From assembly GCA_004154925.1 (NCBI GenBank), contig QJNS01000155.1:62001-126000 (forward strand): a stretch of 64,000 bases of DNA. Direction: 5' to 3'. Position 1 is the first letter of the stretch. Every line of letters begins with the position of its first letter. This DNA comes from Monosporascus cannonballus. Lineage: Eukaryota > Ascomycota > Sordariomycetes > Xylariales. The notes beneath the pieces are model-generated. The model did no database searches. It was not told the DNA's origin and saw nothing but the letters and a program-made list of their open reading frames with translations. This document shows positions 51,216 to 63,240 of the stretch, piece by piece. The position numbers and the translations under genes are program-made.

Positions 51216-51339
51216 TGTTACGGCATAGAAGAACAAGAGTCTAGTCATTATACTACTAAAAGTGGAACGATGTCAGCTCGAGCACTGACCGCCTTGTTCT
51301 GCTCTATATATCTACTAGGTGCTATTTGAAACTGTGACA
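51216..51339 (+). repeat. Solo LTR, family 5 (124 bp)
   Basis: Second copy of 39306-39430 in opposite orientation: TGTTACGGCATAGAAGAACA to CTGTGACA. The flanks TCCGT (51211-51215) and TCTAT (51340-51344) differ only by C-to-T and G-to-A, so they are a plausible TSD damaged by RIP. Confidence 0.75.
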
Positions 51340-53750
51340 TCTATATCGGAATTAGTATTATATATTTTTTATACCGCAGTTTATTATATTAATATTATTA
51401 CGATTTTATTATAATTATACTACGTATACGCCTTATTACTGTAACGATATCTTATAATACCTAGTATATTATTAATAAATTAAGATTCGAATTTATGAAA
51501 AGGTATTTATATATTTCTTTTTTTTAGCAGTTAACGATAACTCTTTTAAAAAAGAAAAAGTATTATTACAGTATTTGTAAAGCGGTTTATTTAAGCTACC
51601 TTTTTGTTACATATACGTAAGTATTACGCGTTTATTAAATAGACTTTTTTTTCTTTTTCGTATAATAATAGAACAGTTTCTAAAAATCTTAAGAGTCGTA
51701 TAGTGTTTAAAAGTTTTTAAGAATTAAAATATTTTTTTAAAAAAACGAAAATTCTTTATAGTTAGATATTTTGCCGCTTACAGTATATATTGTTTTTTTT
51801 TTCGAAATTTGCCCTTTTATAAGACTTTGTTCTTATATATCTTAAAAGAACTTTTTTTATTTTTCCAGTATTTTAAAGAGATTACGTATCAATAAATTCG
51901 TATTAAAACTTAAAGTAAATTGATTTCTTTGCGAAATTATTTTAATTATATTTTATTATTTCAGGTTTTATTATTATTATTCAATATACTGACGTTCTGA
52001 AAATGAAAGTTTTACAATTAAAATTAGTTATTTTATAAATAGTTCGAATTTGTTTTTAACAAGAAATAAAATATATAAAGTTATTTGTAACTAAAACGGT
52101 TTTCGGTTTTAAATATACAATATTTCTAATTTGTAAATAAAAACGTTTTATACTTTAATATAGATTATAAAATGTGACAAGTAGTTACTAATATTTTTAA
52201 GTATATTTGTGCAATTTTAATAGATTTTTTTAAAAATCTTTATAAAACTCAAACTTATTTCGTTATTTTTTATTTCAAAATTTAAGCATATAAATAATCT
52301 AAAGAATAGAATTATTAAGTATATAGCCGACTTATTTTTAATTATTTTATTAACATTTATTACAGAGTAATTGTAATACGTTATTAAGAATTGAATTAAT
52401 AATTCAAGTTATAAAATATTTACTTACATATAGAATGCATAGGTATGAGTTATTTTAAATCAAACATTAACACCATTTTTTATATAGAAAATTTCACAAC
52501 AATTAATATTAATATTTGTTAATATGACATGTTTTTCTTCGAAAGAAAGCTAGAAAAATAGCAAAAAATTAAAAAAAACTATTAAAGAAACTTTCTCGTA
52601 GATTTTTCAAAGTTAAGTTTACTTATAATATATTTTTTTGAGTCGATTTCGCTTTTTACATAATGTATTTTAGCTTCGATTTCAACTTATTTACAATTAT
52701 TTAAAAATTTAAACCGAATTCGAAAAATATATTAAAATATATTCTTAACATTTAAAATTAATATATTAAAAATATTATTTACTAAAGTACTATTATCTAG
52801 ACTATATTTATTAGAACTATACAAATTTACATTTGGAATTAAGTTTGACCAATAATTAATATATGTTCAAAAACAATCAATGTATTTTATAAAATTAATC
52901 TAGAAATTTTGAGTTTAAAAGTTAATTCTTTTTATTTTGTTTTAACTCTTTTACGCAAATATTCGTAATTAATCATTTTTAAAGCTTGTTATCGTAGTTT
53001 AAAATTGCACGTTATATTTAATACCGTTTATATAATTTATATTTCAAATATAAAAGACTTTTCTTATATTTATCGTTAAGACTTTTACTAATATTATAAT
53101 AGATTCGAGGTTTTCTTACTATATATTACACTAGTTATAAATTTTTAAAATTTCGTAATTTCGATCGTACGGCTTTTAATAGTTGTGAAAATTGGTCGAA
53201 TTATTTTTAAAATTGTTTTTAAAATTATTTTCATAATAATTGTAAATAATAAGGTTAAATAATTAAAGCAGTTATTATTTTCGAAAAACGCTATTTGACG
53301 TTTTTAATAGAAATAGATTAAATGATTTAAAATTGATAATAATAAAAATAGTATTGAAATTAAGATATTTTTAAAAATATATAACATATAATTAAAGATA
53401 TAGATAATGTAAATATACTACTATAAATATTTAATAATCGCATAAATAACGAAAGAAATTAAAACAAAATATATAAAAAGAAAATAAAAAACGTAAATAA
53501 CAAAACTTAAGTAAATTATTATATAATATATAATACTTTTGCTAAATAATAATATTAATAAAGCTTAAGTAAACTCTTTTAAAAATGTTTAATATTTATT
53601 TTATTTTATATAATTTAACTATAATGTTATTTAAAATTATATTTGATAAAAACATGGTAAATCTTTGATACTTTTAATACAAATTAATTTTAAATATAGC
53701 TATATATCGAAAATAAATTTATAATTAACGAATCTTTTTATATAACTATT
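51340..53750. other. AT-rich, no element recognised
   Basis: 2.4 kb with no LTR, no RT, integrase or knuckle motif, and no open frame. Probably old repeat sequence, possibly including the missing 5' part of element H, but I cannot show this. Confidence 0.45.
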
Positions 53751-53956
53751 TGTGAAAATACAGCTTTTATAACGATAAGGCTGGTAGCCGACCAGCCACC
53801 GATCAGCCACCGACCCACTTACTAATATAAATCCACCATCTAGCAGCTAATGGAAAACGCCAGATGAAAGTAACCTAATACACTCACTTCTTGGAATACG
53901 CTCTGCGACTGGTCGAAGATCACCTTACCCAGCTCACAGCTGTCCATTTTCTTACA
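53751..53956 (+). repeat. Solo LTR, family 2 (206 bp)
   Basis: Starts TGTGAAAATACAGC, ends TTTTCTTACA, and is the least mutated family-2 LTR in its central and right parts (CACTTCTTGGAATACGCTCT). It holds a 7-bp-arm hairpin GGCTGGT-AGCCG-ACCAGCC at 53779-53797. The flanks (CTATT, TAAAT) do not form a TSD. No internal sequence adjoins. Confidence 0.8.
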
Positions 53957-54999
53957 TAAATCTTACCTGAAAATTAAATACGGAATACGAATTTTTTAAG
54001 ATAGATTTTTTAGGTCGGTTAAAATATTAATAGTTTTCGTTTCCCCGATAGCTTTGTAGAATTTAACTACAGTAAATGAAACGATTTAGTTAAAGATTTT
54101 ACTAAGACGAATTATCGGTATTATATATCCGAAATTTTGCAGCATAATATTGTACTTAATTATGATTTAAGAGAATATTATAAAAAACGATCGAAATTGG
54201 CGAGAGCTTGTAAAGCTTTTTATACGTACTTAAGATTTACCCTTATAATTTATCTTTATAGTTATTTTTAAAGTTTATTCTTAAGGTTTACTGCGTAAAG
54301 CTTAATATTTTAATTCTATCAAATTATAAAGCTAATAAATATAAGGTTTATTAAAATTAAAGCGTATAAACAATTATATATTATTAATTAATTATTGTAT
54401 TCGAGAATACCAAGTATATTATTAATCGTACGAACTATATATATATAATACTCTTTTGTCTATTCAGCTTAACTTAGAAAATATAGATTAAATCTAAATG
54501 TACATTGTATTATAACGTATATATTTACAATAGGGTTTTTAAATTTGGTTCAAAAATTAAGATATAGATTAAAATCGTTTAAATAAAAACTTATTAATAT
54601 ATTATAAAACATAATATCTATATTAATATATTTAAAAATAAATATTATTCAATTAAGTTTCTTAGGTTTAACTTAATTAAAAACGAAAATAAAAAACTGA
54701 GATTTATAATATCAATCTTTATATATAAAAACAATTCAAACAATATGAAGTGTTTTATTCCGTTTATATATTTTTTATTTATCGTATAAAAAGTTTTCTT
54801 TTAAAAGTTTTAGAATACGCTTTAGAAAAAGCTTTTAAAATATTCGAAATTTTAAAATAGCGTAAAGAGTAAAAATGTTAAAGTATTACCAATTTACGCT
54901 TAATTAATAAAATAAAATTATAATAACGTCGTAATAAGGTATAAATATAAAGCATATAAACTTATCCTAAAACAAAGATAACAAAGTACGTTAAATAAG
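53957..54999. other. AT-rich spacer between two family-2 LTRs
   Basis: Contains the second copy of the unidentified repeat (54067-54234). Otherwise no motif. The LTRs on either side are in opposite orientation. Confidence 0.5.
54067..54234 (+). repeat. Unidentified dispersed repeat, copy 2
   Basis: Related to 14941-15104 in the same orientation. This copy has one frame without stops over about 45 codons, from TKTNYRYYISEILQHNIV to RSKLARACKAFYTYLR. Family unknown. Confidence 0.45.
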
Positions 55000-55205
55000 T
55001 ATAAGATAATGGACAGCTGTAAGCTGGGTAAGGTGATCTCCGACCAGTCGTAGAGCAGATTCTAAGAAGTAAATGTATTAGGTTACTTTTATCTGGCGTT
55101 TCCCATTAGCTGCCAAATGGTAAATTTATATTAATAAATAAGTCGGTAGCTAATCCATAACTAATTGGCTATTAATTTCATCCTTATAATAGTTATAGTA
55201 TTATA
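55000..55205 (-). repeat. 3' LTR of element E (206 bp)
   Basis: Left part well preserved (GGACAGCTGTAAGCTGGGTA), right part strongly AT-converted, ending AGTATTATA. Confidence 0.85.
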
Positions 55206-55904
55206 ATTATTTCCCTTTTTTAAGCTATTAATTTTTAATAATATTATTATTAATTTGATATAACGTATTTTACAAATCTGATTGCGTATATTTGCCGATA
55301 ATTTACTGTTATATTATATTGTAAATAATTGCCGTAATAATTAATACATATTATATTACGTAATTAATTATATTCCGCCTAGTTTTTTATTACAATCCGT
55401 CTTTAATCCCATCTTATTTACTTTCTTTTTTTCTCTTTCGCGCCTATATTTTTATTTCTTTTACGTATGCGTTGCGTTCGGTTTCCCGTTTTTCTTCATT
55501 TTTTTTCGCCTTTTCTAATTATTTTACGTATTATTTCTGTTCGTTATATTTTTTTTCGTAAAGAGTTTCAAAAAAAATGGTTTTTTGACATTAAGAAGAA
55601 CTGGGATTTCCTCGAACGTTATCCTTTCGACATTAATGGCGAAATAAATACCAATTGTATTACGAGCAATAATAAACCGTATTATATTTACGTAATATAA
55701 CATTATTTCGATTATCGTATAATTTACGTTTAAATTCCGGACGCCTTAAATTATATTATAATTAATTATTATTATAAGATTTTTCGCGTAATAAGTAATT
55801 ATTTTTAATATTATTAATATTGCTATTTAATTTCTGTTTAAATTTTAATCGTTTTCAAAAATGCCGCTTAAACGGTTTTTTAATTTGGTACCGATAATTA
55901 GGAA

Positions 55905-58900
55905 TTAATTGACGAATTTGAAAAAGTTCGTACTGCAGGTACTTAATACGAACATTTCAACGTAATTGCGGTCGGTCGTCGATTTAACGTTCTTCATAAG
56001 GCCGAATTCGCCCTTAACGCGGCTATTACTAAAAAATATCATTTTTTAATATAACGAAAATTAACCTTTGATCGTCCGTTATAGCTACGGAGGTCCAGTT
56101 TTAACGCCGTTTTATAGGTTTATAAATTCAGGTCCTTTTTGTAAATATTACGGTTCTTTTTTTATTATTCCGCAATTAATTTCCGATTAGGCGTAATCTT
56201 AAGGTAATCCCATAAATAAAGTAATTTTCGAAAGCCGTTATGCTGTTACGTTTCCCGTTTACGAATATTTTCCGATATTCCTATATTAATTTTTTTAATA
56301 TATTTATTAAAAGCTAATTAACGTAAAACTTGATAATTAAATACGAAATTTTATTTTCGAAATAAAAGTTTAATTTCTTTTACGTTATTTATAAATTTTC
56401 GACCGGTATACGATAAAATAATTACTTATTAAAAATTTAAAAGCAATTATATAATTAAATATTATTTTAATATTAATATTTTAATTTTGTTTAAAATTAT
56501 TTTTTATAATTTTTGTAATTATTAGGCGATTAATTTCCAATTAAGTTATTATTACCTTGCGGTTTTTAAGTTATTTTATTTCTTATATATGTATCTAATT
56601 TTTTTTCGTAACGTTATAATATTTTAAGCGCATATTCGAAATACTTTCGGAGTTTTTACGTATTATATTCGGCGGGCCAGTTTTTCTATTTAATTAGATA
56701 TTTACGCTACCCCCAGTTATCTCGGTAGCGGACGATAGTTTTTATTACTTATTTTTCTTATTTTTTATTAAGTCCGGTAACGTTATTTAAATATCACCCG
56801 GTTTCCGGTTATATTACGGTTTTAATAAAGATATTAAAAATATATTATATATTCGTTAATATTTAATAAGAAGGATTATTTTGTATACCTGGAAACTTAT
56901 TTGCTTTTTGATTATAATCCGGATATAAATAAATACGAATTTTTTATTTTTAAATTTAAAATTTTTAATTAATAAATTTACTTATTACTTTAATTAAAGT
57001 TTTATAGGCGTATAACGTTAATCATAATATTTTTTTTGGGCTGCCGTTATTTTTTTCCAATATTTATATATTGTTCGGCGAATAACCGCCATTTTTTTAA
57101 AATATTCCTTAATTTTTTATATTTATTTTTTAAATTTTTATAAAAAATATTTTATTATCTTTAAATAATACCTATATAAGTCTTCGAACGGAAAACGGCC
57201 GGTAAATATATTCCGCATATTATTATATATAAATTCCGCATTTTATAATAATTTTATCCAATTAATTTAATATTTATTAACGTAATTGCAAAAATAATAT
57301 TTTAAAACTTAATAAATATATTCCGTTTGTTTATCGGTTTACGGATAATAAATAATCGATATTTATTATTTTATTTTTTATGTTTTTTTAAAATTCCGCT
57401 TAAAATTAATTTATTAATAATTTATTTTTATTATTAATAATTCCGGTTAATATATTAAATTTATATTTAATTTGATTATAAAATACTTAGATTAATTCGG
57501 TTATAATTAAGGTTTTAACCGTAAAAATAAATAGTTTTAATTTCGTAAAACGGTCAACGATTACTAGAATTACGTCATACTTTAACCTGTTTAAACCTAG
57601 GTTTTTAAAAAATCTCGTAATAAAATTTAATAAGGTTTTTTAGAAAAATTACTTAAATAATGGCAGGGATTATAATTATTTATATGGTTTATAATATAAC
57701 TTTATTATGCCCTAATAATTCGGATATTATTTAATATATTTTCGGATATCGTTCGTTATATTTTCCTATTAAATTTTTTAATTATTACTTTTAACGTACG
57801 GATATATCTTATATACCTTGCTTTTAAATTATTATAATATTAATTAATTAATTATTTCCCTAAGGCGCTTTACGACAAGATTATAAATTTATCCCGATAA
57901 TATAAAATCTTATTTAAATCCAAAAAATATTTTCCTTTTATTCCAGCTTAACGTCCAGTTATCCGTATTAATTTTATGATATTTAAGTCCTTAATTTGCA
58001 ATTTTCGAACCTGATCGTAAAATTATTAAAAAAACTTTCAATTAAAATATTATTTCGTTTTTGGCCAACTTTTTTGCCAAAAAACGTAAAACGTATTAAT
58101 TATAAATAATAACCTTAATACCAGTTTCGTTTTTTTTAGAATTTTTAAAATCCGATTATAATATCGTTATAATTTAAGGTTGTTATTATTTAATCGCTAA
58201 TTATATTATTATTGCGATTTATATCTATATTATTATTCGTAAATAATATGTTCGGTAAATATATAGTGTTTTGTTTTCCTTTTTTTTCGAAAGTTTTCTG
58301 TAATCGTATAACGAAAACCTTTCGTTTTTTTTTACCCAAATAATAATTATTTAAGTTTCCGCTATTTAAAATTTATCTAGAAATTTTATAGCGAACGAAT
58401 TTTGCGTTATTTTTATAAGGCCTTTTACCTCTTTATAATATTTTAAATTATACTGTATATTTATAACCGTTTTCCGTACGTTTTCCAGCATATTATTCGT
58501 AAATCCAAATTTTTTAAATAATATAAAAATTATATTTTTATATGCGATTTCTCGTAATATGTAATCCGGGCGTTTAAATAATTTATCCGCCGGATTAATA
58601 ACGCCTAATTAATATTAGATCTTAAAATTAAATTACGTAAAACGGTAAACCTATTAGGCTAATTTCCTTTTAAGGTTACGCGCCGGCGCCTTTATTATGT
58701 TTTTTAACGCCATATAATCAGTAAATATTAAGAAATTTTTTTCCGTATCTTTAAGGTATTACCGTTAATATTTTAAGTTTTTTATAATCGCCAATAATTG
58801 TTATTATTTTATAACTTATCGCTTTTTAATTAAATTTAATTTTTATAATTAATATATAACTAGGCATTAATATTTTCCGTATTTTTATAAAAATATCCTT

Positions 58901-61900
58901 AATATAGCTTTTATCGAAATATTTATTTTAACTTTAATATTTTTGGCATTATTGTAATATCGGAAAATAATTACTAACTAAAAAATATTTTTTAAATTTT
59001 AAAATATCTTTTTAATTTTTTCGAATTATTTAAATTTTGTTATTTTACCTTTATTTTACGCCCTTTTTAAGAACTTAATAATAAGTTCGATAATACGCAA
59101 ATAATAAACGATAAATTTCCGATAAAAATTCGCAAATCCTAAAAATATTTAAATATTATAAATTAATTTTAGCTTTGGTTATATTTTAATAATATCGACC
59201 CGTCGGCGGTCCATCTTTAAACCGTTAATATTAATTACAAATCCTAAAAAAATTTATAAAAAACTTTATATTTAAATACTTTAATAAATAATTAATATTA
59301 TAACAGCCGTTTATAAATTAATTAAAAATATTTTGCATATTGTTTTTGTTATTCAAATAAATAATTATATTATTTAAATATTTTACGTATATATAATTAA
59401 TTAATCTAATTAATATTTTATGTATATAGGCTTAAAACGTAATTATCGCGTTAATAAGGCCAAATAATATAATTATATATTCGAATTATTTATATTATAT
59501 TTAAAAAATAATTTTTTATTAATTGCTTTTTTTCATTTTAATACGGTAATAAATATTTTTAAAATTAATTTTCAAAAATACCTTAATTAATTTTAGGCAA
59601 TTTATTACTTTTAAAATTAAAGGTAAAAGGTATTAGTTTTTTATCGTTATCCGATTTAGCCCTTTATAATCGACATATAATTAGAAATTACCGTTCTTTT
59701 TGAGCATAAATAATATTAATACTTTTACGTCCGCTTTTAAATAACATATCCGGTTTACCTTTAAGTTTTTTCAGATATATTTTTCGAATACCTTATTTTG
59801 GGTTTCCGAAATAAAGTAAATTAGGCCGAATAAAGGCGTTTTTCTTGGGATTAAATTTATTATATATTTTGCCTCTAATAATTAAAGTATTTTTTTCGTT
59901 ACTTTTTCGGAATATATTTGCCGGAAATTTTTAAGGTATATAAAGAAATTAATTATTTTTTATTTCTGTTATTTCCCAAATTCCGGAATATTTAATTTTT
60001 CGGTTAAATTTATTAAATTAATAATATAAATTTGTTTACCAGAAAACATTAAGTTTGCAATTTTTTATTTATCGACCTTTTATAATAATCCGTATAACTA
60101 TTAATATATAATTATATTTAACAAAATTTTTAATTTACTTATTTTAGGTTTAAATAATAAAAAATTAGGCGTTTTCCGATTACGGCATATTATAAAGTAA
60201 ATTTGCTTAAATTTTCGTTTATTTTCGTTATTATTTATTATATTAATAAAAGTTTTATAAGTCCTATAATATTTAATATATATGCTGTTAACGCCGATAA
60301 GGCCTAAAATATTTACGAAAATTAATTAAAGGTTAAGTTTTTTCGTTAATTCTTTATTTATAATATTTATTTATGCTCCGGTATCTGTATTTATTTATAT
60401 TGCTATATCTCCCGTATTTTTTAATAAATATTTTTAAAAGGCGGTTTTATTTTAACCGTTTTATAATTATTAGCCGAAATAAATTAAACGTATACGTTTA
60501 TTCCGGCTTTTTTTGGGTTTACGTCTAGAAATTAATTTAATTTATCGTTATATATTATAATATTTTATACGGCCTTTGGAAATTTATTTCCGCATAGCCG
60601 AAATAATAAAGTTTTTATATATTTTTTTTAAATTTGCAGTTTACATTTTTATAATCTAATTTCCTATAATTATAACATTTAAATAAGCCTTTATAAAAAT
60701 TAAAGGTGTTAAATTATACAAATTTATTTCGATCGGAATTAAATCGGCAATTATTTACTTTCCAAATATAAAAACGCCCGTAATCTCTATTATTTTTACG
60801 TAACGTTTTTAATTTACTTTAAGGATTTTTTTTCCGAAAACGTTAAAATAAAATCGTTTATCCTTATTAATATTTTTAATTAAAAATAATTAATTTTTTT
60901 CGCCTTTTTTTAGGTGTTCTAATAACGTTTTATTTTATTTATTATGTTAGTAACTTATTTTAATTTAACGTTTTTTCGTAACAAAATATTTCGTAACTTT
61001 AATATTAATATATAAAAATAAATAAAAATAAAATATTTATTATTCCGATTATTTTCCAGATTAAAAACGTTTATAAACTTTATTTTATCAATTAAGAATT
61101 TTTATTTAACGTAAAAATTTAACGGTAATTAATCGAATTATTATTACAATTCTATAAATTATTTTTTATTTTTTTATCGAAAAAATTAGGATTTACGTAA
61201 TTTTTCCTAATAAAAATTTATAAGTTTTTTATTTTCAGTTTTTTTTCGTAATTAAAATAATTAGGCATAATATAGTATAATTATTAAACATTTATAATAA
61301 AAACATTTATATAACTTATAACTTATTAAATATAAATAAAGATATTTCGTTTTAGTTTTTTGGCATAAATCTTTATAATAACTTTTATTTAATTTTTTTT
61401 AATCGATACGTATTCGGAAAATTTCGGGCAATTATAACGTAATATTTACTTATTGCTCTTAAACTTTTACGACGATATCGTAATTAACTTATAAAATTTT
61501 ATTTTTTTAATTTATATTATTATTTATTTTTTAACTAATTATCAAAATAATTCCGAATATTATTTATTTTGTTAATAAATAATTTCTAAAATTTGACTAT
61601 TATTAAAAAAAATATTTTTTCTTTATTTTAAATTCCGGAATACGGTCGTTATATTACGTTCGTTTTCCGACCGTTTAGCTAACGGTTATCGGGACGTATT
61701 CTTATAATATGTATAAGGTAATTCGAGATCCCGGGAACCATGGTCCTTTGCCCGTTAGGGTTCCGTTATAGGCTTTCTCGCCTGTTTCCGTACCGTGATC
61801 GATTGTTCGTTAGTTGGGTTCCGATCGGCGGTCTTTTTAATTAATACCCTAGGTTCGTTTTGCAATCGGCGAATTTTGCTTTTAATGGTTATCGCGTTAT
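55905..61900 (-). pseudogene. gag-pol of element E, remnant
   Basis: Zinc knuckle at 60636-60677 (minus): CYNYRKLDYKNVNC, keeping the first and last Cys while the second Cys and the His are Tyr. RT active site at 59348-59359: YLNN. The last 40 codons (about 55905-56044) are open on the minus strand and read RVKGEFGLMKNVKSTTDRN to STNFFKFVN and a stop, matching element F's tail. The forward frame 55467-55700 is antisense to the 3' non-coding part and is not taken as a gene. Confidence 0.8.
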
Positions 61901-61922
61901 TTTTTATAATAAATGGAAAAAT

Positions 61923-62128
61923 TATAAAATAATAGATAACTATAAGCTAAGTAAGGTAATTTCCAACTAGTCGTAAAGCAAATTCCAAAAAATAAATATA
62001 TTAGGTTATTTCCATCGGGCATTTCTTATTAGCTGCTAGATGGTGGATTTATATTAATAAGTGGGTCGGTAGCTGATCGGTGGCTGGTCGGCTACTAGCC
62101 TTATCCTTATTGGGGCTGTATTCTTACA
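61923..62128 (-). repeat. 5' LTR of element E (206 bp)
   Basis: Carries TAGCTGCTAGATGGTGGATT, GATCGGTGGCTGGTCGGCTA and the start (minus) TGTAAGAATACAGCCCC. Confidence 0.88.
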
Positions 62129-62133
62129 ATAAG

Positions 62134-63240
62134 AAGAAATATTGTTTCCAGTTTTTGAAACGCATTAAAATATATTTATCGAAATATTAAACTTATTTTA
62201 ATTTAATTGGATTTTTATTTAATTATTTATACTTTAATTGATTTTTAATAAACTCATAATAAATCTTTTCGACATAAGAAATTAACATAATGTTTAACAT
62301 AATAATATATAGTAATAATATGGAAATCTTAAAAATTAATAATTTTTAAAATTATGGCTTAATTTAAGCCTTTTTTATTTTGTATTAAAAATAATTGTTA
62401 TACTTATTATTATAAAATATTTATTGAAGTTTCGTTTTGTTTAAATTATATTTTTTAATAATATCGTATTTCGCGATTATATTTAAATAACTTCGAATTA
62501 CTTCCGAAATATCTTCATATTTTCGAAGAACTAGTTCTAACTAACGATTTTGAGATTTAAACGTATTTTATAAATTTTTATAGTTGAATAAAATTAATAC
62601 TTAGTTAATTTCGTCATATACTGTATAGTATTAGGCTAGTAATAAATGCGCTATATTTCTAATATAATAAAACTGGATAAAAAACGTTTATGTATTTAAA
62701 TTAACAAGTTTTTATATAATGAATCTTTTTTCGATCGCCTTTATTTTTCGCAATTTGAAATAATATCGGTTCGAACGTATCGATTATAACATCGAGTTTT
62801 TAAAATTAAATTTTTCTTAAATATTTATATAAAACGTTTTGCTTTAGCAAATTTTAAGAAATTAATAATTCCAGTAAAGCAATTAATACGTTTACAAAAA
62901 CGATTCATACATTTTTTCGGTTTGCAAATTTATATAATATACTAATAATTTCTTAGTAAAAATCGAAATTATATTAGTTTAATATTTTTACTATATTAAA
63001 TTAAAAACAACAATGTATTTAGTACATCTAAGTTAAACAACATGGTTTTACTAAACCAATATATCTATATACTCATTTATAGCCTTATTTATATTATAGC
63101 GAATATTGTGTATTAATATTATTGTTTAGTTTAAACAGTTCTTAAGTTTATTAAATAAATTTTTTAAAAGCAACTTGTCTCTAGAATAGTCTCTTTTTAA
63201 AGGTATTTAATATTCCGTTAAATGGATATTTTTACTATTT
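62134..63240. other. AT-rich right margin, no element recognised
   Basis: AT-rich sequence with no LTR or coding motif. Composition becomes normal between about 63180 and 63260. Confidence 0.5.

Larger units (their letters stand above)
55000..62128 (-). mobile_element. Ty3/gypsy LTR retrotransposon (element E), family 2, full length
   Basis: A 7129-bp element between 206-bp LTRs 55000-55205 (3') and 61923-62128 (5'), with an exact TSD, ATAAG, at 54995-54999 and 62129-62133. It is the reference copy for the partial elements D and F. Gag lies at about 60-61.9 kb, RT near 59.35 kb and the polyprotein end near 55.9 kb. Confidence 0.93.
6540..63240. other. RIP-degraded AT-rich heterochromatin-like block
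   Basis: The block is dominated by TA, AT and AA steps and lacks long open frames. All recognisable coding traces belong to LTR retrotransposons and are riddled with TAA/TAG stops. In known protein motifs the substitutions are Cys (TGY) to Tyr (TAY), His (CAY) to Tyr (TAY), Asp (GAY) to Asn (AAY), and Gln or Trp to stop, all C:G to T:A transitions as RIP produces. Boundaries are approximate and judged by composition. Confidence 0.9.

Noticed and set aside
39306..51339. Family-5 copies as 124-bp terminal inverted repeats of a 12-kb DNA transposon or Starship-like element
   Set aside because: Each copy has its own 5-bp duplication and TG...CA ends, so they are independent insertions.
53751..55205. 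Inverted family-2 LTRs flanking 1 kb as one transposon
   Set aside because: The right LTR belongs to element E with TSD ATAAG across 55000-62128; the left is a solo LTR.
55467..55700. 77-codon forward frame in element E
   Set aside because: Antisense to the 3' non-coding part of a minus-strand element; not matched in element F.
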